Shown: in pieces, positions 34,703-43,287 of the stretch
Layout: each line of letters starts with the position of its first letter
Position numbering within the stretch: position 1 is the first letter of the stretch
NCBI GenBank assembly: GCA_902613855.1
Contig: CACMIX010000002.1
Span: forward strand, 62,001 to 126,000
Reading direction: 5' to 3'
Length of the DNA: 64,000 bases
Source: an uncultured Pelagibacteraceae bacterium
GTDB taxonomy: Bacteria > Pseudomonadota > Alphaproteobacteria > Pelagibacterales > Pelagibacteraceae
The notes under the pieces: model-generated
What the model saw: the letters and a program-made list of their open reading frames with translations, nothing else
What the model was told of the DNA's origin: nothing
Databases searched by the model: none
Translations under genes and position numbers: made by a program

Positions 34703-36487
34703 TTGAACAAATACAGAACACATAATTGCAACGAGTTAAGAAAAAGTGATGTTGATAAAAATGTCTCGCTCTCTGGTTGGATAAACAAAAAAAGAGATCA
34801 TGGAAATTTACTATTTATTGACCTGCGGGATAATTATGGGATCACACAGTGCATAATTGATAAAGAAAATAAAAATTTTTTAGAATTAGAAAAGAAACAG
34901 TTAGAGACTGTAATTAAGGTTAATGGTAAGGTCGTAAATCGCTCTGATGAAACTAAAAATAAGGATATTCAGACTGGAGATATTGAAGTTGTAATATCTG
35001 CTTATGAAACATTAGGTATTTGCAAAGAATTACCAATGCCTGTTTTTAGTGATCAAGAATACTCAGAAGAAATAAGACTAAAATATAGATTTTTAGATTT
35101 AAGAAGAAAAAAAATTCATGAAAATATCATTTTAAGATCTAAAGTTATTTCTTACATAAGAAATGAAATGATTAAACTAGGTTTTTTAGAATTTCAAACT
35201 CCAATTTTAACCTCTTCTAGTCCTGAAGGTGCTAGGGATTTTCTTGTACCTAGTCGTTTAAATCCAGGAAAGTTTTATGCTCTACCTCAAGCACCACAAC
35301 AATTTAAACAATTAATAATGGTATCTGGTTTTGACAAATATTTTCAAATAGCTCCTTGCTTTAGAGATGAAGATGCTAGGGCCGATAGAAGTCCAGGTGA
35401 ATTCTATCAACTAGACTTAGAAATGTCTTTTGTCGAACAAGAGGATGTATTTAATATTGTAGAGAGATTAATGGTAAATACTTTTAAAAATTTTTCTGAT
35501 AAAAAATTAATGTATGATGTTTTTCCAAAGATTCCTTACTCTGAAGCAATGCTTAAGTATGGTAGTGATAAACCTGATTTAAGAAACCCTCTTATTATAA
35601 ATGATATTACAGAAATATTTAATAGAGAAGATGTTTCATTTGATATTTTTAAAAAATTAGTTCGATCTGGATCTAAAGTCAGATCTATCATTACTAAAGA
35701 TACAAAAGATAAACCTAGAAGTTTTTTTGATAATATCGATAAGTGGGCCAAAGACCAAGGCGCCTCAGGATTAGCCTACTTTACTTTTGAAAAAGATAAT
35801 AAAATTTCAGCTAAAGGGCCAGTAGGAAAATTTTTTTCTGAGGAGGCACTCTTAGAAATAATGAAAATTACTCAATCTGAGGTAGGGGATAGTATTTTTC
35901 TAGCATGTGGAAAACAAAATGAATTAGAAAAAATAACAGCACTTGCCAGAGACAAAATTGCGAAAGATTTAGATCTAATTGATGATGATACTTTTGCTTT
36001 CTGTTGGATAGTTGACTACCCGATGTTTGAAAAAGATGAATTAACAAATAAGGTTAAATTCAGTCATAACCCATTTTCTATGCCACAAGGGGAATTAAAA
36101 GACAATGATTTTAAAAATCCTCTTGATATTCTTGCTTACCAATATGATATAGTTTGTAATGGAATAGAGCTATCTTCTGGTGCAATAAGAAATCATAAAC
36201 CAGATCTTATGTATAAACTGTTTTCAATTGCAGGATACAACAAATCAGAAGTAAATGAAAAGTTCAGTGGGATGATTAATGCATTAAGTTATGGTGCACC
36301 ACCACATGGTGGAATAGCACCTGGAATTGATAGGATTGTAATGCTTTTGGCTAATGAAAAAAATATAAGAGAAGTTACTATGTTTCCTATGAACCAAAAC
36401 GCTCAAGATTTAATGATGAACGCACCATCAGAGATTAATCAAGAGCAATTAAAAGAATTAAATCTCTCAATAAAAACTAAAAAGTAA
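34703..36487 (+). CDS. aspS: Aspartyl-tRNA synthetase
   Basis: Class II aminoacyl-tRNA synthetase, 594 residues, bacterial length. An N-terminal OB anticodon-binding domain has LSGWINKKRDHGNLLFIDLRDNYGITQ; motif 2 is FQIAPCFRDEDARADRSPGEFYQLDLEM; the GAD insertion lies around 300-420; motif 3 is APPHGGIAPGIDRIVMLLA. The start is TTG immediately after the hda stop, with GGAGAA upstream as ribosome-binding site. Whether it is discriminating or also charges tRNA-Asn cannot be told here. Confidence 0.97.
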   Translation: MNKYRTHNCNELRKSDVDKNVSLSGWINKKRDHGNLLFIDLRDNYGITQCIIDKENKNFLELEKKQLETVIKVNGKVVNRSDETKNKDIQTGDIEVVISAYETLGICKELPMPVFSDQEYSEEIRLKYRFLDLRRKKIHENIILRSKVISYIRNEMIKLGFLEFQTPILTSSSPEGARDFLVPSRLNPGKFYALPQAPQQFKQLIMVSGFDKYFQIAPCFRDEDARADRSPGEFYQLDLEMSFVEQEDVFNIVERLMVNTFKNFSDKKLMYDVFPKIPYSEAMLKYGSDKPDLRNPLIINDITEIFNREDVSFDIFKKLVRSGSKVRSIITKDTKDKPRSFFDNIDKWAKDQGASGLAYFTFEKDNKISAKGPVGKFFSEEALLEIMKITQSEVGDSIFLACGKQNELEKITALARDKIAKDLDLIDDDTFAFCWIVDYPMFEKDELTNKVKFSHNPFSMPQGELKDNDFKNPLDILAYQYDIVCNGIELSSGAIRNHKPDLMYKLFSIAGYNKSEVNEKFSGMINALSYGAPPHGGIAPGIDRIVMLLANEKNIREVTMFPMNQNAQDLMMNAPSEINQEQLKELNLSIKTKK

Positions 36488-36489
36488 AA

Positions 36490-37314
36490 TTATTTTTTTC
36501 CTTTTAAGTTAATTTTAACGTCAGATAGGTCTACTAAATTTTTTTTATAATTGTTTCTTACAAATCCTTTACTTGTGATATCTTTAACAATTTTTAGTAG
36601 TTGATTTTGATCTTCTGAATTTTGATCATCCAGACCACTTATGTCGTTGCCCACAATTGAGGGTGTATGTGCTAGATCTTCTCTATTTTGATAAGAAATT
36701 GCTAGTTCCCTAAAAATATAATCTAGAATAGATGTGGCACTTAAAATTCTATCATTTCCTAAAACTTTACCCGATGGCTCGAATTTTGTTCCGACAAATG
36801 CACTTATATACTCATCTAAAGGTACTCCATATTGAAGCCCAAGAGAAACTGCAATTGCAAAATTATTCATTAAAGCTTTAACTAGCTCACCTTCTTTACT
36901 TGTATCGATAAATATTTCTCCTATTTTTCCATCTTCGTATTCTCCAGTATGCAGATATACCTTATGATCTCCAATTGTTGCCTTTTGAATATATCCTTTT
37001 CTTCTATCAGGCATACCAAATCTCTTTCCGCCTCTTTCCGACGCATTATTGAGATTTGTTACTACATTTTCTTTGCTAATTGGTTTCAAGTTTTCTTTGT
37101 TGTTTAATATTTCTACATTTTTATTATCTAAAATTTTATTATTTTTAGGGTCAAGACTTTTAGTTTTTCTATTGTCCAATTTAACATCTAGAACTTCGAA
37201 TTTACCATCATCTCTTTTTTCTAAATTTTTTAATTCTGTCTCATTTATATCATCCAAGTAATGATTGACCTTGAATGTGCACGTATAATAAGTTTCAACT
37301 AGATATTTTGCCAT
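36490..37314 (-). CDS. Stand-alone NrdJ C-terminal-domain-like protein
   Basis: A 274-residue protein. Residues of about 95-225 ([25 protein letters not shown], then [53 protein letters not shown] and [16 protein letters not shown]) closely resemble the C-terminal part of B12-dependent ribonucleotide reductase NrdJ. The N-terminal ~50 residues ([22 protein letters not shown], ending [15 protein letters not shown]) look like a distinct domain, joined by a low-complexity Asn/Lys linker. The catalytic 10-stranded barrel is absent and no nrdJ lies nearby. Split NrdJa/NrdJb enzymes are known in Pseudomonas, so it could be a NrdJb-like subunit or a regulator of another reductase. It ends 2 bases from the aspS stop. 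Confidence 0.78.
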   Translation of the reverse strand: MAKYLVETYYTCTFKVNHYLDDINETELKNLEKRDDGKFEVLDVKLDNRKTKSLDPKNNKILDNKNVEILNNKENLKPISKENVVTNLNNASERGGKRFGMPDRRKGYIQKATIGDHKVYLHTGEYEDGKIGEIFIDTSKEGELVKALMNNFAIAVSLGLQYGVPLDEYISAFVGTKFEPSGKVLGNDRILSATSILDYIFRELAISYQNREDLAHTPSIVGNDISGLDDQNSEDQNQLLKIVKDITSKGFVRNNYKKNLVDLSDVKINLKGKK

Positions 37315-37426
37315 TTGACCTCAATTTTAAATTAATTTGATTAATGAATCATTTAATTTATATACTTATTCAAATTTTAGTCTAATTTAAATTTTACAAT
37401 TTTTAATTGAAATATAAAAAATAATA

Positions 37427-37786
37427 ATGTTGACACTTTTTAAAAAAATTTTCATTTGGTGGAATCAAGATACATTTGGAACTAGATTAAAAACTATTTT
37501 TTTTGGAAAACTTGTTGGAACAGATGAACTGGGGAACAAATACTATCAAAGTAAAAAAGGGAAGAGGTGGGTTATATATGCTGATACAACTGATGCATCA
37601 AATATTCCAGTAGAGTGGTATTCTTGGATACATTTTACCCCTAATAAAATAGAGAAAAAACACATCCTTGAAAAATATGAATGGCAAAAACCTCATCAAC
37701 CTAATTTGACAGGAACTGATCAAGCATACTACCCTAATAAAAATAAAAATGGAGTTAAAAAAAAATATAAAAGCTGGAAAGAATAA
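37427..37786 (+). CDS. NDUFA12-family NADH:ubiquinone oxidoreductase subunit
   Basis: Accessory subunit of respiratory complex I shared by alphaproteobacteria and mitochondria (mitochondrial B17.2); 119 residues. The pattern WWNQDTFGTRLKTIFFGKLVGTDELGNKYYQ followed by GKRWVIYADTTDASNIPVEWYSWIHF is typical of the family. The C-terminus ends in a Lys-rich stretch with HQPNLTGTDQAYYP. It overlaps the following DUF2155 gene by 38 bases, an arrangement conserved in alphaproteobacteria and useful for classifying the host. Confidence 0.93.
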   Translation: MLTLFKKIFIWWNQDTFGTRLKTIFFGKLVGTDELGNKYYQSKKGKRWVIYADTTDASNIPVEWYSWIHFTPNKIEKKHILEKYEWQKPHQPNLTGTDQAYYPNKNKNGVKKKYKSWKE

Positions 37787-38153
37787 TCTTAAATTAAAAT
37801 TAATAATTTTTATTTATTATTCTTTATTGTCAGTTGCATTTTCGCAAAGTAATTTGGAAGGCACTCATACGGATATTAAAATTTTAGATAAAATAAGTTC
37901 CAAAAACACCCTTTTGAAATTAAAAAATGGAGACCTAGTATCATTTAAAGACTTGTCTATAAAAAGTTTAAAATGTAAAAATTCAGAATTTGATGACAAT
38001 CCTGAAATTACTGCTTATATGCAAGTGATTGATCTTAATAATTCTAATAATGATGAAGTTTTTGTTTTCAATGGATGGATGTTTTCTTCAAGCCCATCTA
38101 TAACTCCTTTTGACCATCCAGTTTATGATATTTGGCTTGTAAACTGCTATTAA
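37749..38153 (+). CDS. DUF2155 exported protein
   Basis: Predicted periplasmic protein of 134 residues. An N-terminal hydrophobic segment (about 15-33, ending AFS) serves as signal peptide. The DUF2155 signature is clear in ITAYMQVI followed by FNGWMFSSSPSITPFDHPVYDIWLVNCY, with two Cys that may pair (KSLKCKNSEF and the penultimate Cys). The start lies inside the NDUFA12 gene; no later start would keep the signal peptide. Function unknown. It shares a TTAA palindrome with accC, each gene taking its stop codon from one strand. Confidence 0.85.
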   Translation: MELKKNIKAGKNNLKLKLIIFIYYSLLSVAFSQSNLEGTHTDIKILDKISSKNTLLKLKNGDLVSFKDLSIKSLKCKNSEFDDNPEITAYMQVIDLNNSNNDEVFVFNGWMFSSSPSITPFDHPVYDIWLVNCY

Positions 38154-39487
38154 ATAATTTTTTCTTTATCTATCCATCCTACATTGAAATCAGACTCAAT
38201 AAATTTTTTATGATTTAAAAGTTTTTTATGCAAAGGAATAGTTGTTATAATACCTTCGATTACAAATTCATCCAGGGATCTATTCATTCTTTGAATTGCT
38301 TCTGATCTATTTCGACCATGACAAATTAACTTGCAAATCATACTGTCATAATAAGGAGTTACTTTATAGCCCTGATATATAGCTCCATCTACTCTTGTTC
38401 TAAAACCAGAAGGTTGATGACACATTCCAATAGTTCCCGGAGAAGGTTGGAAGTTTTTACTTGCATCTTCTGCATTAATTCTACACTCAATTGCATGGCC
38501 TCTTGGATTAATGTCACTTTGTTCTAATGCTGTCTCATCTGAAAACGCAATCCAAATTTGCTCTTTGATAATATCAATTCCTGTAACCATCTCTGTTACT
38601 GGATGTTCTACTTGAACCCTAGTATTCATTTCAAGAAAATAGAATTTACCATCCTCATATATAAATTCGACTGTCCCAGCGCCCATATAACCAATTTTTT
38701 CAACCATATTCACTGTTTTTTCAAAAAGATCTTTTCTAATTTCATTATTTAAAACTGGACTAGGTGTCTCCTCAATAAGTTTTTGATGTCTCCTTTGGAC
38801 TGAACAATCTCTTTCATGAAGATGCACAACTCGGTTCTTTCCAGCTAAAATCTGTACTTCAATATGCCTAGGATTTTGAAAAAATTTTTCAATGTAAACT
38901 TCGTCATTTCCAAAATATTTTTGTGCCTCTGATTTAGCAGTTGAGAATAATGCTTCAAACTCCTCTTCTTTATAAACAATTTTCATACCTTTTCCACCAC
39001 CACCACCTGATGCTTTAATTAAAACAGGAAAACCAATTTTTTTACAAAGTTCCTTAGCTTGAGCTATATCTTTTACACCGCCCTCTGAACCCTCAATAAT
39101 TGGTAATCCATTTTCTTTTGCAATTTTTTTTGCTTGAATTTTATCTCCCATCATCGCAATTAATTTAGAAGATGCTCCAATAAATTTAATTTTATTTTCC
39201 TCTAATATTTTTGCAAAATTTGCATTTTCTGAAAGAAAACCATAACCAGGATGAACAGCTTCAGCATTAGTTAGCTCTATAGCAGACATCAATGCAGGAA
39301 TATTTAGGTAACTGTTTTGAGGTTGGTGAGAACCTATACAAACACTCTCATCAGCAAGTCTAACGTGCATACTATCTCGATCAACATCAGAATGGACAGC
39401 AACTGTTGATATTCCCCATTCTTTACAAGCTCTAATAATTCTAACCGCAATTTCCCCACGGTTAGCAATTAAAATTTTTTTAAACAT
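38150..39487 (-). CDS. accC: Acetyl-CoA carboxylase, biotin carboxylase subunit
   Basis: Carboxylates the biotin on AccB using ATP and bicarbonate; 445 residues. ILIANRGEIAVRIIRAC starts the biotin carboxylase domain, the ATP-grasp glycine loop is KASGGGGGKGMKIV, and the catalytic region has FLEMNTRVQVEHPVTEMVTGID. It follows accB by 3 bases. The aroQ-accB-accC order is common in proteobacteria. Confidence 0.98.
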   Translation of the reverse strand: MFKKILIANRGEIAVRIIRACKEWGISTVAVHSDVDRDSMHVRLADESVCIGSHQPQNSYLNIPALMSAIELTNAEAVHPGYGFLSENANFAKILEENKIKFIGASSKLIAMMGDKIQAKKIAKENGLPIIEGSEGGVKDIAQAKELCKKIGFPVLIKASGGGGGKGMKIVYKEEEFEALFSTAKSEAQKYFGNDEVYIEKFFQNPRHIEVQILAGKNRVVHLHERDCSVQRRHQKLIEETPSPVLNNEIRKDLFEKTVNMVEKIGYMGAGTVEFIYEDGKFYFLEMNTRVQVEHPVTEMVTGIDIIKEQIWIAFSDETALEQSDINPRGHAIECRINAEDASKNFQPSPGTIGMCHQPSGFRTRVDGAIYQGYKVTPYYDSMICKLICHGRNRSEAIQRMNRSLDEFVIEGIITTIPLHKKLLNHKKFIESDFNVGWIDKEKII

Positions 39488-39490
39488 AGT

Positions 39491-39925
39491 TTATTCTAAA
39501 ACGATAAGAGTTTGACCAAATTCAACTGGTTGGCCATCATCGATACATATTTCTTTAACAACCCCATCAGACGAGGAGGGCACATGATTCATTGTCTTCA
39601 TGGCTTCAACAATCATTATTGTATCACCTTTTTTAATTTTTTTGCCTACTTCAATAAATTTTTTTGCACCTGGTTCAGGCGCATGGTAAGCAGTACCAAT
39701 TATTGGAGATGTAATTTCAATACCAGTTTTAATACTTTGACTACTTTCTGAAATACTTTTTTCAGTTGGTGAATTATAAGCAACCATTGAAGGCTGATTA
39801 ATATTCGATCCTGTATTTTTTGAGACTTTTATTTTGGTATCTTTATCAGTAATTTCTATTTCAGTAAGATTAAACTCTTCAAGATATTCGTTTAATTCTT
39901 TAATAATTTTTTTATCGATTTTCAT
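39491..39925 (-). CDS. accB: Acetyl-CoA carboxylase biotin carboxyl carrier protein
   Basis: Carries the biotin for fatty acid synthesis; 144 residues. The biotinylated Lys is in the motif VEAMKTMNHV (EAMK variant of the usual EAMKM) in the C-terminal lipoyl-like domain, with ITSPIIGTAYHAPEPGAKKF before it. The N-terminal part is helical and is followed by a Ser/Pro-rich linker. The start overlaps the aroQ end by 14 bases. Confidence 0.96.
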   Translation of the reverse strand: MKIDKKIIKELNEYLEEFNLTEIEITDKDTKIKVSKNTGSNINQPSMVAYNSPTEKSISESSQSIKTGIEITSPIIGTAYHAPEPGAKKFIEVGKKIKKGDTIMIVEAMKTMNHVPSSSDGVVKEICIDDGQPVEFGQTLIVLE

Positions 39926-40361
39926 TCTCTATGATCTTTTGTATAGAAATTATGGCTAAAATATAACCCTCAGTACCTAAACCAAAAATACCACCAGTTG
40001 CTATATCACTTATTAAAGATTTTTGTCTAAACTCCTCTCTTTTATAAATATTAGATATATGTAATTCGATTATTGGTTTTTTAAAAAGACTAAGGGCATC
40101 TCTAATTGCTACTGATGTATGTGTAAACCCTGCAGCATTAATTATCATTCCATTAAATTGTTTTCTTGCTTCTTGAATGATATTTACAATTTCACCTTCT
40201 AAATTTGATTGTGTAAAGTTTACCTCTAAATCAATTTCTTTTGATTTTGTTAAGCATTTTTCTTTTAATTCCTCAAATGTATCTGATCCATATTGTGATT
40301 GTTCTCTTTCACCTAATAGATTAAGATTTGGACCATTAATAATAATTATTTTATTAGTCAT
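39912..40361 (-). CDS. aroQ: 3-dehydroquinate dehydratase, type II
   Basis: Third step of the shikimate pathway; 149 residues. IIIINGPNLNLLGEREQSQYG at the N-terminus includes the flexible loop with the catalytic Arg and Tyr, INAAGFTHTSVAIRDAL contains the Asn and His region, and IELHISNIYKREEFR the second His. The start codon lies 16 bases from the divergent thiS start. Confidence 0.96.
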   Translation of the reverse strand: MTNKIIIINGPNLNLLGEREQSQYGSDTFEELKEKCLTKSKEIDLEVNFTQSNLEGEIVNIIQEARKQFNGMIINAAGFTHTSVAIRDALSLFKKPIIELHISNIYKREEFRQKSLISDIATGGIFGLGTEGYILAIISIQKIIENENR

Positions 40362-40377
40362 TCAGCACTTATATACG

Positions 40378-40587
40378 ATGAAAAAAATAAAAATTAAAGT
40401 AAATGGTAAAGTTAAAACAGTTTTGAATAACTCTAAGTTGTCTGATCTTCTAAAAAATCTTAATATTCCAATAAAAAAAGTAGCAATTGAATTAAATCAA
40501 GAAATTATTGATAAAAAAAGAACTAGCAATATAAAATTAAAAAAAAATGATAAAATTGAAATAGTTCATTTTATTGGAGGAGGATAA
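40378..40587 (+). CDS. thiS: Sulfur carrier protein ThiS
   Basis: Small ubiquitin-like protein that donates sulfur for the thiazole of thiamin; 69 residues. It ends in the required Gly-Gly (IVHFIGGG). The ATG at 40378 is chosen because an in-frame upstream extension overlaps aroQ and adds no thiS-like sequence. The gap to aroQ is too short for a TPP riboswitch. thiG follows directly. Confidence 0.92.
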   Translation: MKKIKIKVNGKVKTVLNNSKLSDLLKNLNIPIKKVAIELNQEIIDKKRTSNIKLKKNDKIEIVHFIGGG

Positions 40588-40588
40588 T

Positions 40589-41362
40589 TTGAAAAAAGAT
40601 AAGTTAATAATTGCAAAAAAAAAATTTGACTCAAGATTAATAGTTGGAACTGGAAAATATAAAAGTATGTCAGAATGTGCAAAGGCAATAAAATTTTCTG
40701 GTGCAGAGATTGTAACAGTTGCTGTAAGACGCGTGAATATTTCAAATAAAAATAAACCACTTTTAATGGATTACATTGATCCTAAAAAAATTACTTATCT
40801 TCCAAATACAGCAGGATGTTTTAATTCAAAAGATGCCCTAAGAACTCTAAGATTAGCAAGAGAAATTGGAGGATGGAAGCTGGTCAAGCTTGAAGTTTTG
40901 GGCGACAAAACAAATTTATTTCCAGACATGATTGAAACCCTAAAAACAACCGAGGTACTTGCGAGAGAAGGATTTAGAGTAATGGTTTATTGCAATGATG
41001 ATCCTTTAATGGCAAAACGTTTAGAAAACTCTGGAGCAGATGCAATTATGCCTTTGGCAGCTCCGATTGGTTCTGGCTTAGGAATATTAAATAAAATTAA
41101 TATTCAAATTATTCGCAAGCAAACTAAACTTCCTGTTATTATCGATGCAGGTTTAGGCCAAGCATCAGACGCAACGGTTGCAATGGAGCTTGGTTGTGAT
41201 GGTGTTTTAGTAAATACAGCAATAGCAAAAGCAAAAAAACCATTTGAAATGGCTTTAGCTTTTAAAAATGCAGTTGTTGCTGGTAGACAATCTTACAACT
41301 CAGGTAGAATAGGTAAAACCTTAATGGGAAACCCATCGTCGCCGATTGAAGGAATCATTTAG
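40589..41362 (+). CDS. thiG: Thiazole synthase ThiG
   Basis: Forms the thiazole phosphate of thiamin from DXP, ThiS-thiocarboxylate and a glycine imine; about 257 residues. RLIVGTGKYKS near the start, AEIVTVAVRRVNI, LPNTAGCFNSKDALRTLRLAREIG, VLGDKTNLFPD and AAPIGSGLGI are all ThiG hallmarks; the Schiff-base Lys lies in VKLEVLGD. The start is placed at TTG 40589, a few bases after GGAGGAGG, which also encodes the ThiS Gly tail, so the ribosome-binding site and ThiS C-terminus are the same bases. A TTG at 40574 inside thiS is the alternative. Confidence 0.95.
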   Translation: MKKDKLIIAKKKFDSRLIVGTGKYKSMSECAKAIKFSGAEIVTVAVRRVNISNKNKPLLMDYIDPKKITYLPNTAGCFNSKDALRTLRLAREIGGWKLVKLEVLGDKTNLFPDMIETLKTTEVLAREGFRVMVYCNDDPLMAKRLENSGADAIMPLAAPIGSGLGILNKINIQIIRKQTKLPVIIDAGLGQASDATVAMELGCDGVLVNTAIAKAKKPFEMALAFKNAVVAGRQSYNSGRIGKTLMGNPSSPIEGII

Positions 41363-43184
41363 ATTTTTTATAAAATCTTTTTTTTTTATAAGCTTTTTTA
41401 TAAGTTTTTTTTTCTTTATTCTGGATTATTTTATTCTCTTTATTTTGTAGTTCTAAATTTTTAAGCTTTTCATAACTCTCAATTAGTTCTAAAGTTTTTT
41501 TAGATTTGTTCTGAACATTAATTATATATTCAGGAATAATTAATGAATTATCGCTGATTATGTCTAGTGTCATCTTATTTTTTTTTTCAAAATAAGTTAA
41601 ATCATTAACAAAGTTTTCTTTTAAAAAGTCAGAAATTTTTTTGCAAACTTTTAACTCTACAAATTTTGCTTTATTTAAAACTGCTTTTAATTCTACAATT
41701 TTAAGCAATTTTTGGGCAAATGACTCGTCCGTTAGAGTAACTTTCCATTTAATCGCACTTTCTCTTAATCTTTGTCTAGACATTTCTAAAAGACCAAAAG
41801 TGCTTATCCTACCTATTTGTATTCTGGCCCTGTCTGATCTACATTTTTCTTTAAGTTTTTTCTCTACTAATCTTCTATTTCCATAACTGAGCATATCAAT
41901 AAAATCTATTATAATTAAACCAGATAAATCTCTAATTTTAATTTGTCTTGCAATTTCCTCTGCTGCCTCAATGTTTGTATCTAGCGCAGTGCTTTCAACA
42001 TTTTTACCTCTTATTGAGCTCCCAGAGTTTATGTCTATGGATACCAACGCTTCTGTAGGATTAATAACTATGTATCCTCCTGATTTAAGTTTAATTTCAG
42101 AGTCAAAAATTTGATTTAGTTTTTGTTCAATATTTTCTTCGATAAATAATGGTATTTTACCTCTATATTTTTTTACTTTTTTAACACTAGATGGCATCAT
42201 TGTTTTCATAAATGACTGTGCTTTTTTATAACCATCTGTACCTTCTACGATTATATTTTGAGTATTGTCATCAAACATGTCTCTTAAGGTCCTTTTAATT
42301 ATTTCACTTTCTTGATGAATAAGTGACGGGGCAATTGAATTAATTGCGTTATCTTTAATTTGACTCCAAGTTTTAATAAGAGTTGTTAAATCATTATTTA
42401 TTTCATTTTTAGTTTTATTACTTCCAGCAGTTCTAACTATCAATCCCATTTCTTTGGGTATTTCGATTTCGTTTAAAATTGTTCTTATTTTTTTTCTATC
42501 AGCAGGATTAAAAATTTTTCTCGAAATACCCCCACCTTTTGGTGTATTCGGCATTAGGACAATATATTTTCCAGCAATAGAAATAAAAGTGCTTAAAGCT
42601 GCTCCCTTTTGACCTCTTTCATCTTTAATAACCTGAACAAGTATCACCTGATTTGGTTTTATTACTTCCTGTATTTTATATCTTTTAAACTTGAACTTAT
42701 TTTCTTTCTTTTTTTCTTTTTCCTCATTTGTATTATTCTTTTCGTTTTCAATTTCTTTATCTTCTGTTTGATTTTCTATTTCTTTATCTTCTGTTTGATT
42801 TTCTATTTCTTTTTCAATGGGGTCGTCTATCTCTAATTTTCCTTCAGCAATATTTTTTTCTTCTTTAGCTTCAACTTGTTTTGAGAGTTCCTCTCTAGCT
42901 TTCTCCTCTTCTTCTTTAATTTTATCTAAATCAGCTTTTGGTACTTGGTAATAATCTGATTGAATGTCATTAAAAGATAGAAAACCATGTCTATCTCTTC
43001 CAAAGTCAACAAAAGCTGCTTGAAGAGATGGCTCAATTCTACTTACTTTACCTAAATAAATATTATTTTTAATTAGGTTATTCTTTAAACCTTCGTATTC
43101 GTAATCCTCAATATTTTCACCAGATTTAAGAACAACTCTAGTTTCATCAGGATGCGAAGCATCGATATATAAATTTTTTTCCAT
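41355..43184 (-). CDS. rne: Ribonuclease E/G
   Basis: Endoribonuclease for rRNA processing and mRNA decay; 609 residues. The S1 domain is near the N-terminus (NIYLGKVSRIEPSLQAAFVDFGRDRHGFL), interrupted by a highly charged Glu/Lys/Asn insertion of about residues 75-165. The DNase I-like domain has the two metal-binding Asp in LVSIDINSGS and GLIIIDFIDM, then RARIQIGRISTFGLLEMSRQRLRES. The zinc-link CPxCxG motif that normally follows that block is missing; the whole protein has only two Cys. There is no long degradosome scaffold, only a Lys-rich tail. Length lies between RNase G (~490) and full RNase E, so rng is an alternative symbol. Confidence 0.92.
   Translation of the reverse strand: MEKNLYIDASHPDETRVVLKSGENIEDYEYEGLKNNLIKNNIYLGKVSRIEPSLQAAFVDFGRDRHGFLSFNDIQSDYYQVPKADLDKIKEEEEKAREELSKQVEAKEEKNIAEGKLEIDDPIEKEIENQTEDKEIENQTEDKEIENEKNNTNEEKEKKKENKFKFKRYKIQEVIKPNQVILVQVIKDERGQKGAALSTFISIAGKYIVLMPNTPKGGGISRKIFNPADRKKIRTILNEIEIPKEMGLIVRTAGSNKTKNEINNDLTTLIKTWSQIKDNAINSIAPSLIHQESEIIKRTLRDMFDDNTQNIIVEGTDGYKKAQSFMKTMMPSSVKKVKKYRGKIPLFIEENIEQKLNQIFDSEIKLKSGGYIVINPTEALVSIDINSGSSIRGKNVESTALDTNIEAAEEIARQIKIRDLSGLIIIDFIDMLSYGNRRLVEKKLKEKCRSDRARIQIGRISTFGLLEMSRQRLRESAIKWKVTLTDESFAQKLLKIVELKAVLNKAKFVELKVCKKISDFLKENFVNDLTYFEKKNKMTLDIISDNSLIIPEYIINVQNKSKKTLELIESYEKLKNLELQNKENKIIQNKEKKTYKKAYKKKRFYKKSK
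42751..42804. repeat. Two perfect 27-bp tandem copies inside the RNase E gene
   Basis: Positions 42751-42777 and 42778-42804 are identical and are followed by the first eight bases of a third copy. In the RNase E frame they encode two 9-residue units of Glu/Ile/Asn/Gln/Thr/Asp/Lys (EIENQTEDK pattern) in the charged S1 insertion near residues 127-145. The repeat keeps frame and could change copy number by slippage. Confidence 0.9.
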
Positions 43185-43272
43185 AATATTTTAATTGTTG
43201 ATTTCATTAAATTTTCTATGTTTAAATAAATTTTGTTTAGTTCTTGTGCCTTATCTTTAACAAATTCCAGGA

Positions 43273-43278
43273 TATAAT
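43273..43278 (+). promoter_or_regulatory. -10 box TATAAT close upstream of mrcA
   Basis: A perfect TATAAT lies only 9 bases before the mrcA ATG, which would put the transcript start within a few bases of the start codon. A matching -35 element is weak (TTATCT at 43251-43256 with 16-bp spacing). If used, mrcA mRNA would be nearly leaderless. No Shine-Dalgarno sequence is evident in the bases between. Confidence 0.4.
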
Positions 43279-43287
43279 GGAATTAAA

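Noticed and set aside
36490..37314. NrdJ-like protein as a decayed fragment
   Set aside because: The frame is intact for 274 codons with its own N-terminal domain, and the gene sits tightly between neighbours, which favours a functional gene in a streamlined genome.
40177..40377. Upstream extension of thiS
   Set aside because: The added residues are the antisense of aroQ and do not resemble ThiS; ATG 40378 gives a protein of normal length.
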